Shown here: piece by piece, positions 8,295 through 15,088 of the stretch | How positions within the stretch are numbered: position 1 is the first letter of the stretch | How the letters are laid out: every line of letters starts with the position of its first letter | Source: Alistipes sp. | GTDB lineage: Bacteria; Bacteroidota; Bacteroidia; Bacteroidales; Rikenellaceae | Length of the DNA: 16,934 bases | Assembly (NCBI GenBank): GCA_019422485.1 | Contig: JAHZDG010000012.1 | Location: 34,584-51,517, forward strand | Direction of reading: 5' to 3' | Notes under the pieces: model-generated | Database searches by the model: none | The model's input: the letters and a program-made list of their open reading frames with translations, nothing else | What the model was told of the DNA's origin: nothing | Translations under genes and position numbers: made by a program

Positions 8295-9392
8295 TTACCG
8301 GACGGGTTTCCGGGTAAAGTTCCGTTTGATCCAACGAGGGAACAGAATCACTCCGGCGATCAGGTAGGGATAATACGTAATCAATCGCCAGAAGAGCGCA
8401 ATCAGGGTGGCGGCGCCGACTTGCAGCGAGAGCGGCACGTCAATGAGGTCGCGGCAATAGGTTGTGAAAATGTATTCGGCGAATCCGCTGCCTCCGGGTG
8501 TGGGCATCACCAGCATCATGATCCACATCACCAGCTGACGGGCAAACAACAGCAGTTGGTCGCTCACCGAGAAGAACGCCATGATCAGCGCATTGGCCAC
8601 CAAGTAGCGCGAGCTCCATGACAGGAAAGTCGAGGCGCCGGCCTTGAGCCAGAAGCGCAGTCCGTAGCGCCGAATTTCGTACGAGGAGAGGATGATGTCG
8701 GAGCCGACGTTGGCGGCGGCCCGATACCACCGGCGCAGGAAGCGGAGGTGGAAGATACGCATCAGCAGCCATTTCAAGCCCCGGGGATTGTAGAACAGTC
8801 CGTAAGAGAGAATCAGCACGTACACCAGTTTGAGGCTGTACCCGATCAGGGCGAAAGTCATCAGGCTGTGGGCGATCACTCCGGAAGAGGGATCGATGTC
8901 GAACATGGCGTGACGGCCGACCAGCAGCAACAGCAGGGGGAACATGAGGATGAAGTAGACTTCATCCAGAAACGATGTCAGCATGACGATGGCGGAACTG
9001 CGGCCGACACTGATGCCCTCTTTATGCACGTAAATGATGGCCACGCTGGTTCCTCCGACGGCCGAAGGGGTGATGGCGGAGGTAAATTCCCACAACATGA
9101 TGATGCGGAAAGCCTGCAGCCAGCTTAACTGGTTGTTGCTCAGGATGCGGATGCGGATGATGTACCCCAGATCCCGTCCGAACATGCAAAAAACGGCCAA
9201 AACCACCCAAAACAGCGTGTGCCAACTGAAGTGAATGTCATGGAGTACGTCCGCGTTGAAGTCCTTCCAGAACAGATAGCCCACGACGACCAAGCCGATT
9301 GCGATCGGATAGAGCGCATTGCTGAGCTTGATTTTGGCTAAAGGGTTTGTGTTGTTCGTTGCCACGAGGAGAACGGAGTGAGTGAGGGACAA
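8295..9392 (-). CDS. LPG-synthase transmembrane-domain / YbhN (UPF0104) family membrane protein
   Basis: A 365-residue polytopic inner-membrane protein with roughly seven to eight hydrophobic segments (for example near residues 27-43, 57-75 and 130-160, with further ones to about 350) and a basic C-terminus. Family motifs are TPSAVGGTSVAIIYVHKEG and PTPGGSGFAEYIF, the paired proline/glycine loops typical of PF03706. This domain is the membrane part of MprF, but the cytosolic aminoacyl-transferase part of MprF is absent, so a lipid or lipid-linked substrate handling role (flippase-like) is inference only. The start at 9392 is the first ATG; a GTG about ten codons downstream is an alternative because the first residues are not clearly conserved. 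It lies 45 bases downstream of the U32 gene on the same strand. Confidence 0.85.
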   Translation of the reverse strand: MSLTHSVLLVATNNTNPLAKIKLSNALYPIAIGLVVVGYLFWKDFNADVLHDIHFSWHTLFWVVLAVFCMFGRDLGYIIRIRILSNNQLSWLQAFRIIMLWEFTSAITPSAVGGTSVAIIYVHKEGISVGRSSAIVMLTSFLDEVYFILMFPLLLLLVGRHAMFDIDPSSGVIAHSLMTFALIGYSLKLVYVLILSYGLFYNPRGLKWLLMRIFHLRFLRRWYRAAANVGSDIILSSYEIRRYGLRFWLKAGASTFLSWSSRYLVANALIMAFFSVSDQLLLFARQLVMWIMMLVMPTPGGSGFAEYIFTTYCRDLIDVPLSLQVGAATLIALFWRLITYYPYLIAGVILFPRWIKRNFTRKPVR

Positions 9393-9437
9393 AAATACGA
9401 TAAATTTCCGAAGGAACCATCGGGTCCAGGGAACCGT

Positions 9438-10712
9438 CTATTTTGATTCGGCCTCCGAAGCATCTACGAATTTGTAAAGCCGGTCGCCGCGACGAATGAG
9501 TTCCCGGGTCGGAATCGAGCAGACTTCCCCCTGAACGGTGCGGGAAACCGGTTGTTCGGCTACGCGGATCTCTTCGACGGTAAACTCCTGTACGCCGGTC
9601 GTTTCTCCCATGAAAAAGGCCTCTTCTCCAACCGACAGCGGGGCTGCTTCCACCTGTACTTCAGCGACGGAGATCTTTTTGAAAAAGTTGGTGACTTTGC
9701 CGACGTACACTTTGCGTTTGGTGGCCGACGAACCATACACCTGACTCCACTCACCGGTTTTTCCGCCCAGATAATAGCCGCCCCAGAAACCGCGATTGAA
9801 AACCTCGGCCAGTTTTGTTTTCCAGGCGGCGATGCGTTCCGGGGTATACGTTCCCTGTTCCAGGGCCATCAAAGCTTCGTGGTAGCAGGATACTACCCGA
9901 TGGACATATTCCGCCGAACGGGCCCGACCTTCGATTTTGAGAACCCGCACCCCCGCTCCGATAAACCGGTCCAAAAAGTCGATGGTACACAGATCTTTGG
10001 GTGAAAGGATAAAGGGATTTTCGATGGTAAGTTCCTCGTCGGTTTCCTGGTCGCGGACCACGTAACTGCGACGACAGATCTGGCGACAGTCGCCCCGGTT
10101 GGCCGAGTGTCCGTTGTCGTGCAAACTCAGGTAGCATTTCCCGGAAACGGCCATACACAATGCCCCGTGTGCAAACATCTCGATTTTAATCGGTTCGCCT
10201 TTCGGTCCGCGCAGATCGCGTTGCAGCATCTCTTTGTGGATGGCTTCTACCTGATAGAGGTCCAGCTCCCGAGCCAGCACCATCACGTCGGCATAGGCCG
10301 CATAGAAAGCGACGGATTCGATGTTGGAGAGGTTCATCTGTGTGGAAATATGGACTTCCAGACCGATGCTGCGGGCGTAAAGAATCCCCGCCTGATCGGA
10401 AACAATCACCGCATCGACCCCCTTTTCCCGGGCCCGGTCCATGACCTGGCGCATGGCCGGAAGGTCTTTGTCGTAGAGAATCGTATTGATGGTCAGGTAG
10501 GTTTTGACGCCGTGTTCGTGGGCAATGTGAACGATTCGGGAGAGGTCTTCCAACGTGAAGTTAAAGGCCGAACGGGCCCGCATGTTCAAGGACCCTACCC
10601 CGAAATAGACGGCATCGGCCCCGGCATCGATGGCGGCCATCAACGATTCGTAGGATCCGGCCGGAGCCATCAGTTCGATTTCGTCGCGACGGATAGATAG
10701 CGGTGTTTGCAT
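9438..10712 (-). CDS. U32 peptidase-family protein, TrhP/YegQ-like
   Basis: A 424-residue U32-family protein. The signature EMFAHGALCMAVSGKCYLS (178-196) fits the U32 pattern exactly. Cys186, Cys193, Cys209 and Cys213 (the last two in GDCRQIC) form a four-cysteine set likely to hold an iron-sulfur cluster. The order of blocks (APAGSYESLMAAIDAGADAVYFG, the signature, SPKDLCTIDFLDRFIGAGVRVLKIEGR, FNRGFWGGYY) matches E. coli YegQ/TrhP. TrhP takes part in prephenate-dependent hydroxylation of U34 in tRNA. The related RlhA acts on 23S rRNA and is longer, so the TrhP assignment is favoured but not proven. Despite the family name, peptidase activity is doubtful. It starts six bases after the polyprenyl synthase stop, indicating co-transcription. 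Confidence 0.88.
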   Translation of the reverse strand: MQTPLSIRRDEIELMAPAGSYESLMAAIDAGADAVYFGVGSLNMRARSAFNFTLEDLSRIVHIAHEHGVKTYLTINTILYDKDLPAMRQVMDRAREKGVDAVIVSDQAGILYARSIGLEVHISTQMNLSNIESVAFYAAYADVMVLARELDLYQVEAIHKEMLQRDLRGPKGEPIKIEMFAHGALCMAVSGKCYLSLHDNGHSANRGDCRQICRRSYVVRDQETDEELTIENPFILSPKDLCTIDFLDRFIGAGVRVLKIEGRARSAEYVHRVVSCYHEALMALEQGTYTPERIAAWKTKLAEVFNRGFWGGYYLGGKTGEWSQVYGSSATKRKVYVGKVTNFFKKISVAEVQVEAAPLSVGEEAFFMGETTGVQEFTVEEIRVAEQPVSRTVQGEVCSIPTRELIRRGDRLYKFVDASEAESK

Positions 10713-10718
10713 GTCGTT

Positions 10719-11693
10719 TTATTTCTGTCGTTTAAGCAGTCCGGAAGCCAAGTCACGCAACGGCTGTAACCGTTCGGGATCGATTTCCAGAACATCGAGT
10801 GTCCGGAATGCCGTGTCGAAATATTCGGAGATTTTTTGTTCGGTGCGTTGTTTGAGGTTCAGTCGGTCGTAAATCGCTTTGACGGCGGCGATTTTTTTAG
10901 CGGCCGGCAAGGTCTTGTTTCGCAATAAGCTCAACAGTTCCTGTCGGTCGGTTTCCTGGGCCAGTGACAGCGCACTGCTGAGCAGGAAGTTTTTCTTGCC
11001 GGCGAGAATGTCTTCGCCGACCGGTTTTCCCAGAATGGCGGGATCGCCATAGGTATCCAGCAGGTCGTCTTGAAGTTGGAAGGCCAGCCCGATCAGCAGA
11101 CCAAAACGATACAGCAGTTCGGTCTGTTCGGCCGAAGCGCCTCCGCAGATGGCCCCCAACTGAAGGGCTCCACCCAGCAGAACGGCGGTTTTGAGCCGAA
11201 TCATTTCGAGGTATTCGTCGACACTGACATCTTCCCGTGTCTCGAATTCCATGTCGTACTGCTGCCCCTCGCATACGCCTAGCGCCACATTGTTGAAGAC
11301 CTCCAACAGTTGCGGAACAACCTGAGCTTCACAGCTGGTCAGCAGCCGGTAAGCATAGATCAGCATCATGTCGCCGGAGAGGATGGCGGTATTTTCGTTC
11401 CATTTTTTATACACGGACGGTTTGCCACGCCGGGTGTCCGAGGCGTCCATGATATCGTCGTGCAACAGCGTGAAGTTGTGGAATACTTCCACGGCCATGG
11501 CGGCCGGCCGGGCGGATGTAACCGATTCACGAAACAGATTGCATCCCATCAGCACCAGAATCGGACGAATCCGTTTGCCGCCGCCGTCCAGTGCGTAGCG
11601 CATCGGGGCATACAAACCGTCGGGTTTTGGGGGGTAGCTCAGCGAAGCGAGATCGTGTTCGGTAATATCGAGAAATTCGCGGACTGAATACAT
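10719..11693 (-). CDS. Polyprenyl diphosphate synthase (FPP/GGPP-type)
   Basis: All-trans isoprenyl diphosphate synthase of 324 residues that condenses IPP onto allylic diphosphates. It has GGGKRIRPILV (37-47), the first aspartate-rich motif LLHDDIMDASDTRRG (DDxxD at Asp79, Asp80, Asp83) and the second, FQLQDDLLDTYGD (Asp209, Asp210, Asp213). The first motif lacks the two-residue insertion of bacterial farnesyl synthases. The fifth residue before it is Phe74, a bulky side chain that in this family limits chain length, so a C15-C20 product is my inference. The frame stays open upstream to 11801, but MYSVREFLDITEHDLASLSYPP at 11693 is the natural family start; the extra 36 residues would run through an AT-rich tandem repeat toward the divergent ROK promoter. 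It is the first gene of the minus-strand cluster, feeding on precursors from the MEP pathway that includes ispD. Confidence 0.92.
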   Translation of the reverse strand: MYSVREFLDITEHDLASLSYPPKPDGLYAPMRYALDGGGKRIRPILVLMGCNLFRESVTSARPAAMAVEVFHNFTLLHDDIMDASDTRRGKPSVYKKWNENTAILSGDMMLIYAYRLLTSCEAQVVPQLLEVFNNVALGVCEGQQYDMEFETREDVSVDEYLEMIRLKTAVLLGGALQLGAICGGASAEQTELLYRFGLLIGLAFQLQDDLLDTYGDPAILGKPVGEDILAGKKNFLLSSALSLAQETDRQELLSLLRNKTLPAAKKIAAVKAIYDRLNLKQRTEQKISEYFDTAFRTLDVLEIDPERLQPLRDLASGLLKRQK

Positions 11694-11697
11694 AGTT

Positions 11698-11731
11698 CTT
11701 GTTTTTGAATATAACTTGTTTTTGAATATAA
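11698..11731. repeat. Perfect 17-bp tandem direct repeat upstream of the prenyl synthase
   Basis: Two identical head-to-tail copies of CTTGTTTTTGAATATAA (11698-11714 and 11715-11731), ending four bases before the polyprenyl synthase start codon on the minus strand. On that strand the unit is TTATATTCAAAAACAAG, A-rich as Bacteroidota translation-initiation regions often are. It lies in the presumed 5' leader, not in the coding sequence. Confidence 0.9.
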
Positions 11732-11776
11732 ATGGTGCGTAAAGGTAGAAAAAAACAACCGTTTTTCCGGAAACAA

Positions 11777-11808
11777 TTTGCAAAACCCTCTTTTTGTCCA
11801 TATATTTG
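11777..11808 (+). promoter_or_regulatory. Bacteroidota-type promoter for the ROK kinase gene
   Basis: A perfect -33 box TTTG (11777-11780) is followed after 20 bases by a perfect -7 box TATATTTG (11801-11808), matching TTTG-N19-21-TAnnTTTG of the Bacteroidota primary sigma factor. Transcription should start near 11813-11815, leaving an A/T-rich leader of about 50 bases with no Shine-Dalgarno motif before ATG 11863. Confidence 0.75.
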
Positions 11809-11862
11809 ATAATTCGAAAAGATAAGTAACCTAATTAACTTAAAATTAATACAAAGCTGACA

Positions 11863-12837
11863 ATGAGAAAAGTAGCTGTTGGAGTAGACATTGGAGGAAC
11901 CAATACGGTCTACGGTTTGGTGGATCGGGACGGCAATATTATCGGAGAAGGCGCTTTCCCGACTCGGAACTATCCCGATTTCGACCAGTATATCGAAGAG
12001 TTGTATATCGGTATTCAGGATCTGATCAAACGCAGCGGAGACGATGTAGAAGTGATCGGTGTGGGTATTGGGGCCCCCAACGGCAACTATTATACGGGAA
12101 CCATTGAATTTGCTCCCAACCTGGTGTGGAAAGGGGTGTTGCAGATCGTCGAAAAGATGAAACGCTATTTCCCGACCATTCCGGTGATTATTACCAATGA
12201 TGCCAATGCCGCCGCAGTGGGCGAAATGGTCTATGGTGGGGCTCGCGGCATGCAGAATTTCGTGGTGGTGACGTTGGGTACCGGTTTGGGTAGCGGTTTC
12301 GTGGTGAACGGTAAACTGGTTTATGGCCACGACGGCTTTGCCGGGGAGCTGGGACACGTGATTGTGCATAAAACCGGACGTGTTTGCGGTTGCGGCCGTA
12401 AAGGTTGTCTGGAAACCTATGTTTCGGCAACGGGGATCAAACGAACCGTCTTCAAACTCTTGGCCGACCATACCGAAGAGAGCGAATTCCGCAAGATCCC
12501 GTATGATGAACTGACCGCCGAAATGATCACCAAGGCTACCCTCAATGGCGACCCTATTGCCATCGAAGCGTATGAATATACCGGTAAGATGTTGGGTGAA
12601 GCGTTGGCCGATGTGGTGGCGATTACCAGTCCCGAAGCTATTTTCCTGTTCGGCGGTTTGGCCAAAGCAGGCAAATATATCTTCGAACCGACCAAACGGT
12701 ACATGGAAGCCAATCTGCTGGCCATCTTCCGCAATAAGGTGAAACTGCTTCCGTCGGGGATCGACGGCAAGAACGCCGCGGTAATGGGTGCTTCAGCCCT
12801 GGTATGGCAGGAGTTGGGCGAAATGGAACAGGCCTGA
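11863..12837 (+). CDS. ROK-family sugar kinase, probable glucokinase
   Basis: A 324-residue ROK protein that would phosphorylate a hexose, probably glucose, with ATP in the cytoplasm. The N-terminal phosphate-binding motif VDIGGTNT starts at residue 8. The catalytic aspartate is Asp113 in TNDANAAAVGE. The ROK zinc site is complete: GELGHV with His165, then C-G-C-G-R-K-G-C-L-E with Cys175, Cys177 and Cys182, and Glu184. LFGGLAKAG near 265 closes the ATP pocket. There is no N-terminal helix-turn-helix, so it is a kinase, not a ROK repressor. N-acetylmannosamine or fructose kinases look similar, so the sugar is not certain. It is a single-gene unit with its own promoter and terminator. Confidence 0.88.
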   Translation: MRKVAVGVDIGGTNTVYGLVDRDGNIIGEGAFPTRNYPDFDQYIEELYIGIQDLIKRSGDDVEVIGVGIGAPNGNYYTGTIEFAPNLVWKGVLQIVEKMKRYFPTIPVIITNDANAAAVGEMVYGGARGMQNFVVVTLGTGLGSGFVVNGKLVYGHDGFAGELGHVIVHKTGRVCGCGRKGCLETYVSATGIKRTVFKLLADHTEESEFRKIPYDELTAEMITKATLNGDPIAIEAYEYTGKMLGEALADVVAITSPEAIFLFGGLAKAGKYIFEPTKRYMEANLLAIFRNKVKLLPSGIDGKNAAVMGASALVWQELGEMEQA

Positions 12838-12856
12838 TTCCGATCAATGGAATAAT

Positions 12857-12888
12857 AAAAGGGGTGTCTTTGTGGATACCCCTTTTTT
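12857..12888 (+). terminator. Rho-independent terminator after the ROK kinase
   Basis: A stem built from AAAAGGGGTGTC and GGATACCCCTTTT, with one G-T wobble and a six-base loop, is followed by a run of six T's. It starts about 20 bases after the ROK stop codon. The A-run on the other side could make it work in both directions, but no minus-strand gene ends here. Confidence 0.88.
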
Positions 12889-13022
12889 GATGCTGTCAGC
12901 TGTTTGAGCATGAGTGACGGGAAAGGGAATCCTCTCGGGAAGTAACGGCTTTTGAAAAGTGGGTACCGGGGGAATTGGAATTCTTTGTATCTTTATCCAC
13001 CCGAAATTTAAATGACACGAGG

Positions 13023-13769
13023 ATGAAAAGTGTAGAAGAAACTTTGTTGACGCGCCGTACGATCCGGCGTTATGAACGCAAAAAAATAGAACCCGAAAAG
13101 CTGGCCTATATTTATGAAGCAATCCGTAATACGCCGACCAGCTATAATGGGCAACAATTTTCGGTCATTGCCATCAATGATCAACCTACCAAAGAGGAGA
13201 TTTATGCCATTACCGGACAAAAGCAGATCAAAACCTGTTCGACTTTTCTGCTGTTTTGCCTGGACTACCATAAATTGAAAGTGGCTACGGAGTTACAAGG
13301 GGAGGAAACGTCCGGGTTCGAAAGTACCATTGACGGTTATACGGTCGGGGTGATCGATGCCTCGCTGGCGATGATGAGTGCCGTAACGGCAGCCGAATCG
13401 TTGGGCCTGGGGTGTTGCTGCGTGGGATATGCCCGTACGGCCGATCCTGAACGGCTGGCGACGATGTTGAAGTTGCCGCAAGGGGTTTCCATCGTATGTG
13501 GACTGACGTTGGGTTATCCCTCGGAGTTGCCCGATCTGAAGCCGAAACTGCCGGTGGAATTGGTCGTGCATCAGGAAACTTACACTTCGGATGAAGCCAT
13601 GAAAAAAGGTTTGGCTGATTATGACGAGCAGATTCGTCAGTTCAATGCTTCGCGGGCTCTCAGTCAGACCGATAATGACTGGTCGGTGCATGTGACCGAT
13701 TATCATCGCCATAGCATGGAACACGGCATTGCGGCCTATCTGAAGAAGTGGTTGGGTTTGAAGCTCTAA
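13023..13769 (+). CDS. Nitroreductase-family NAD(P)H:flavin oxidoreductase
   Basis: A 248-residue FMN-dependent nitroreductase-fold enzyme, closest in layout to the NfsA/FRP group: LLTRRTIRRYE at 8-18 (phosphate-binding arginines), NTPTSYNGQQFSVIAI (FMN contacts, 36-51), DASLAMMSAVTAAESLGLG (112-130) and GLTLGYPSE (160-168). The physiological electron acceptor is not readable from sequence; quinones, nitro compounds or free flavin are usual. An unusual run of three cysteines (Cys131-133) follows GLG, where relatives normally have at most one. The frame is open 16 codons further up, to an ATG at 12975; I chose 13023 because MKSVEETLLTRRTIRRYE is the usual family start. It appears monocistronic, between the ROK terminator and the hairpin at 13793. 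Confidence 0.88.
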   Translation: MKSVEETLLTRRTIRRYERKKIEPEKLAYIYEAIRNTPTSYNGQQFSVIAINDQPTKEEIYAITGQKQIKTCSTFLLFCLDYHKLKVATELQGEETSGFESTIDGYTVGVIDASLAMMSAVTAAESLGLGCCCVGYARTADPERLATMLKLPQGVSIVCGLTLGYPSELPDLKPKLPVELVVHQETYTSDEAMKKGLADYDEQIRQFNASRALSQTDNDWSVHVTDYHRHSMEHGIAAYLKKWLGLKL

Positions 13770-13792
13770 CCCGTCTGTCCTCTCCGCGGAAA

Positions 13793-13829
13793 AATAAAAA
13801 CGCCTGCTTTTACAGCAGGCGTTTTTATT
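13793..13829. terminator. Bidirectional terminator between nitroreductase and DeoR genes
   Basis: A perfect 15-base inverted repeat, AATAAAAACGCCTGC and its complement, encloses a seven-base loop. The GC core is flanked by A's on one side and T's on the other, so it can terminate the plus-strand nitroreductase transcript and the converging minus-strand DeoR transcript. Confidence 0.93.
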
Positions 13830-13837
13830 GTGTCGTG

Positions 13838-13856
13838 CGGATTTGAACCGGTATTC
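13838..13856 (-). other. tRNA T-arm-like fragment (no complete tRNA)
   Basis: Read on the minus strand, this stretch contains GGTTCAAATCCGCACGAC, resembling a tRNA T-loop (GGTTCAAATCC) plus the 3' side of an acceptor stem, directly before the hairpin at 13793-13829. The outer T-stem bases do not pair, and no matching 5' acceptor, D-arm or anticodon arm is present upstream. It is a fragment at best and may be chance. Confidence 0.25.
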
Positions 13857-13911
13857 TTGAATAGAGGTTGTCTATGAAGTGAATTTCCTGTCAGGTCTTG
13901 GCGCGCAAGGG

Positions 13912-14682
13912 CTAACGGGCGATGATAACTTCGACGCCTTGTTCTTCGAGTTGATGCAGGGTGGTTTCCGGAATGTCTTCGTCGGTAACTAGGGTGTCGA
14001 TTTGGTCGAGCGTGCAGATTTTGCCGAAACCCTGTTTGGAAAATTTGGAAGAGTCGGCCAGCAATATGGTTTTGGTGGCGGCCGACATCATGCGTCGGGT
14101 CAGCAGAACCTCTTCTAGGTTGGAGGTCGTAATGCCGTGTTCTTCATCAATACCATCGGCTCCGAAGAAGAGCTTGGAACTGGAAAAGAAATCGAAAACT
14201 TCCAGAGCTGTATAAGCTCCTCGTACCGAGAGGGATTTGGGGTCGACAGTGCCTCCTAACTGGATGACATTGACGTCGTCGAGCCGGCTCAGTTGGGTGG
14301 CCACGCTCAGTGAAGGAGTGACCACGTTCAGATGTCCATTCGGCTGGATATATTGGGCAAAGGCACAAATAGTAGACCCGGATGCAATGATGATCGAGTC
14401 GTCCGGTTCGATGAGTTGAGCCGCCGCCTGTCCGATTTTTTCTTTCTTTTCTCGGTTGATCTGTTCTTTGGCGAAGACGCTTCGGTCGGGGACGAGCGGA
14501 TTAACCGGACTTGCGCTCCCATGGGTCCGATAGAGTAAGCCTCGTTTTTCGAGTTCCTTGAAATCTTTGCGAATCGTTACGACGGTTACGCCTAATTGAG
14601 CCGCGATGTCTCCGATGCGGATATAACCTTGTTGCTGTAAGGCATCCAGAATGAATTTGTGTCTTTCGGCTATGCTGAGCAT
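13912..14682 (-). CDS. DeoR/GlpR-family transcriptional repressor
   Basis: A 256-residue DeoR-type regulator. The N-terminal winged helix-turn-helix covers residues 5-57 (ERHKFILDALQQQGYIRI, then DIAAQLGVTVVTIRKDFKEL, then RTHGSA). The DeoRC effector domain follows, with ASGSTICAFAQYI (phosphosugar-binding loop), GGTVDPKSLSVRG, FFGADGIDEEHGITTSN and KTILLADSSKFSK. Members usually repress sugar- or polyol-phosphate genes and are released by a phosphorylated metabolite. The gene is divergent from the glycerol-1-phosphate dehydrogenase and OPA transporter genes, so those are the obvious targets and glycerol phosphate or DHAP a plausible effector; this is inference from context. Autoregulation is likely given the shared intergenic region. 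The stop at 13912 is 83 bases from the terminator. Confidence 0.92.
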   Translation of the reverse strand: MLSIAERHKFILDALQQQGYIRIGDIAAQLGVTVVTIRKDFKELEKRGLLYRTHGSASPVNPLVPDRSVFAKEQINREKKEKIGQAAAQLIEPDDSIIIASGSTICAFAQYIQPNGHLNVVTPSLSVATQLSRLDDVNVIQLGGTVDPKSLSVRGAYTALEVFDFFSSSKLFFGADGIDEEHGITTSNLEEVLLTRRMMSAATKTILLADSSKFSKQGFGKICTLDQIDTLVTDEDIPETTLHQLEEQGVEVIIAR

Positions 14683-14704
14683 GATGATTTGGGTCTTGTA
14701 GATT

Positions 14705-14712
14705 CAAATATA
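14705..14712 (-). promoter_or_regulatory. Candidate -7 box of the DeoR gene promoter
   Basis: On the minus strand this reads TATATTTG, a perfect TAnnTTTG box, 22 bases upstream of the DeoR start codon. A -33 TTTG at the expected distance is not clear; only a weak TTAG-like match lies about 20 bases further up. The implied leader is short, under 20 bases. Confidence 0.45.
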
Positions 14713-14808
14713 GAAAATCTTTCTGGGAAACCCTAATTAAACCGTTCTGAGACAGCGTTCTGGTTGGGTGTGATTTTGTTTTCAAAGTTTCGTTTTGTGT
14801 GTATTTCG

Positions 14809-14840
14809 TTTGCTTTTTCGGGTTGGGAAACGTATTTTTG
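14809..14840 (+). promoter_or_regulatory. Consensus Bacteroidota promoter far upstream of the G1P dehydrogenase
   Basis: TTTG (14809-14812) and TATTTTTG (14833-14840) are both perfect matches and are spaced by exactly 20 bases. Transcription would start near 14846, giving a leader of about 355 bases before ATG 15202. A weaker alternative closer to the gene is TTG (15126-15128), then 20 bases, then TATCTTGT (15149-15156). The local T-richness raises the chance-match risk. Confidence 0.55.
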
Positions 14841-14880
14841 TTTTGGTTTTAGCTCTTTTGGTGCGGAAAACGCAAAGAAA

Positions 14881-14952
14881 ATGGCCGCAAAGAATCCGAG
14901 AAAAAGCCTTTGCGAAGAGAGTTGTTTTCGAAAAATATATGTGTATGCCTGA
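14881..14952 (+). CDS. Possible small ORF of 23 residues
   Basis: ATG 14881 to TGA 14952 encodes a small, mostly basic peptide starting MAAKNPRKSLCEESCF and ending with a tyrosine-rich tail. It would begin about 35 bases after the start site predicted from the promoter at 14809-14840, behind an A-rich stretch (AAAACGCAAAGAAA) like real Bacteroidota initiation regions. It could be a leader peptide or a chance frame; I do not recognise a family. Confidence 0.2.
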   Translation: MAAKNPRKSLCEESCFRKIYVYA

Positions 14953-15088
14953 CGGAAAGCGGTGTTCACAAGGCTTGAGGTTTTCTATTTCGTTCGGTAA
15001 GATTCTGTTTCAGATTGGAGCAATGGATGTCTGTTGAGGGTCTTCCGTTTTTCGACAGATGAGGAAAGCGTCTGGCGGTCCGTTTAAA

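Noticed and set aside
11740..11747. Minus-strand TACCTTTA as a promoter box for the prenyl synthase
   Set aside because: One mismatch and the nearest TTG is 26 bases upstream instead of about 20.
11694..11801. Upstream extension of the prenyl synthase by 36 residues
   Set aside because: The extra residues are translated from AT-rich leader and tandem repeat; family proteins begin near the internal ATG at 11693.
11527..12471. Minus-strand ORF of 314 codons spanning the ROK gene start and the prenyl synthase start
   Set aside because: It would cross the tandem repeat and the ROK promoter and overlaps two well-supported genes; no domain is visible.
12988..12995. TATCTTTA resembling a -7 box before the nitroreductase
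   Set aside because: Seven of eight matches, but no TTTG at the required spacing; kept out of the feature list.
14764..15037. Overlapping 60-80 codon ORFs in the large intergenic region
   Set aside because: They use weak starts upstream of or across the promoter and have compositions driven by the T/G-rich DNA; only the 23-codon ORF at 14881 is kept as a low-confidence candidate.
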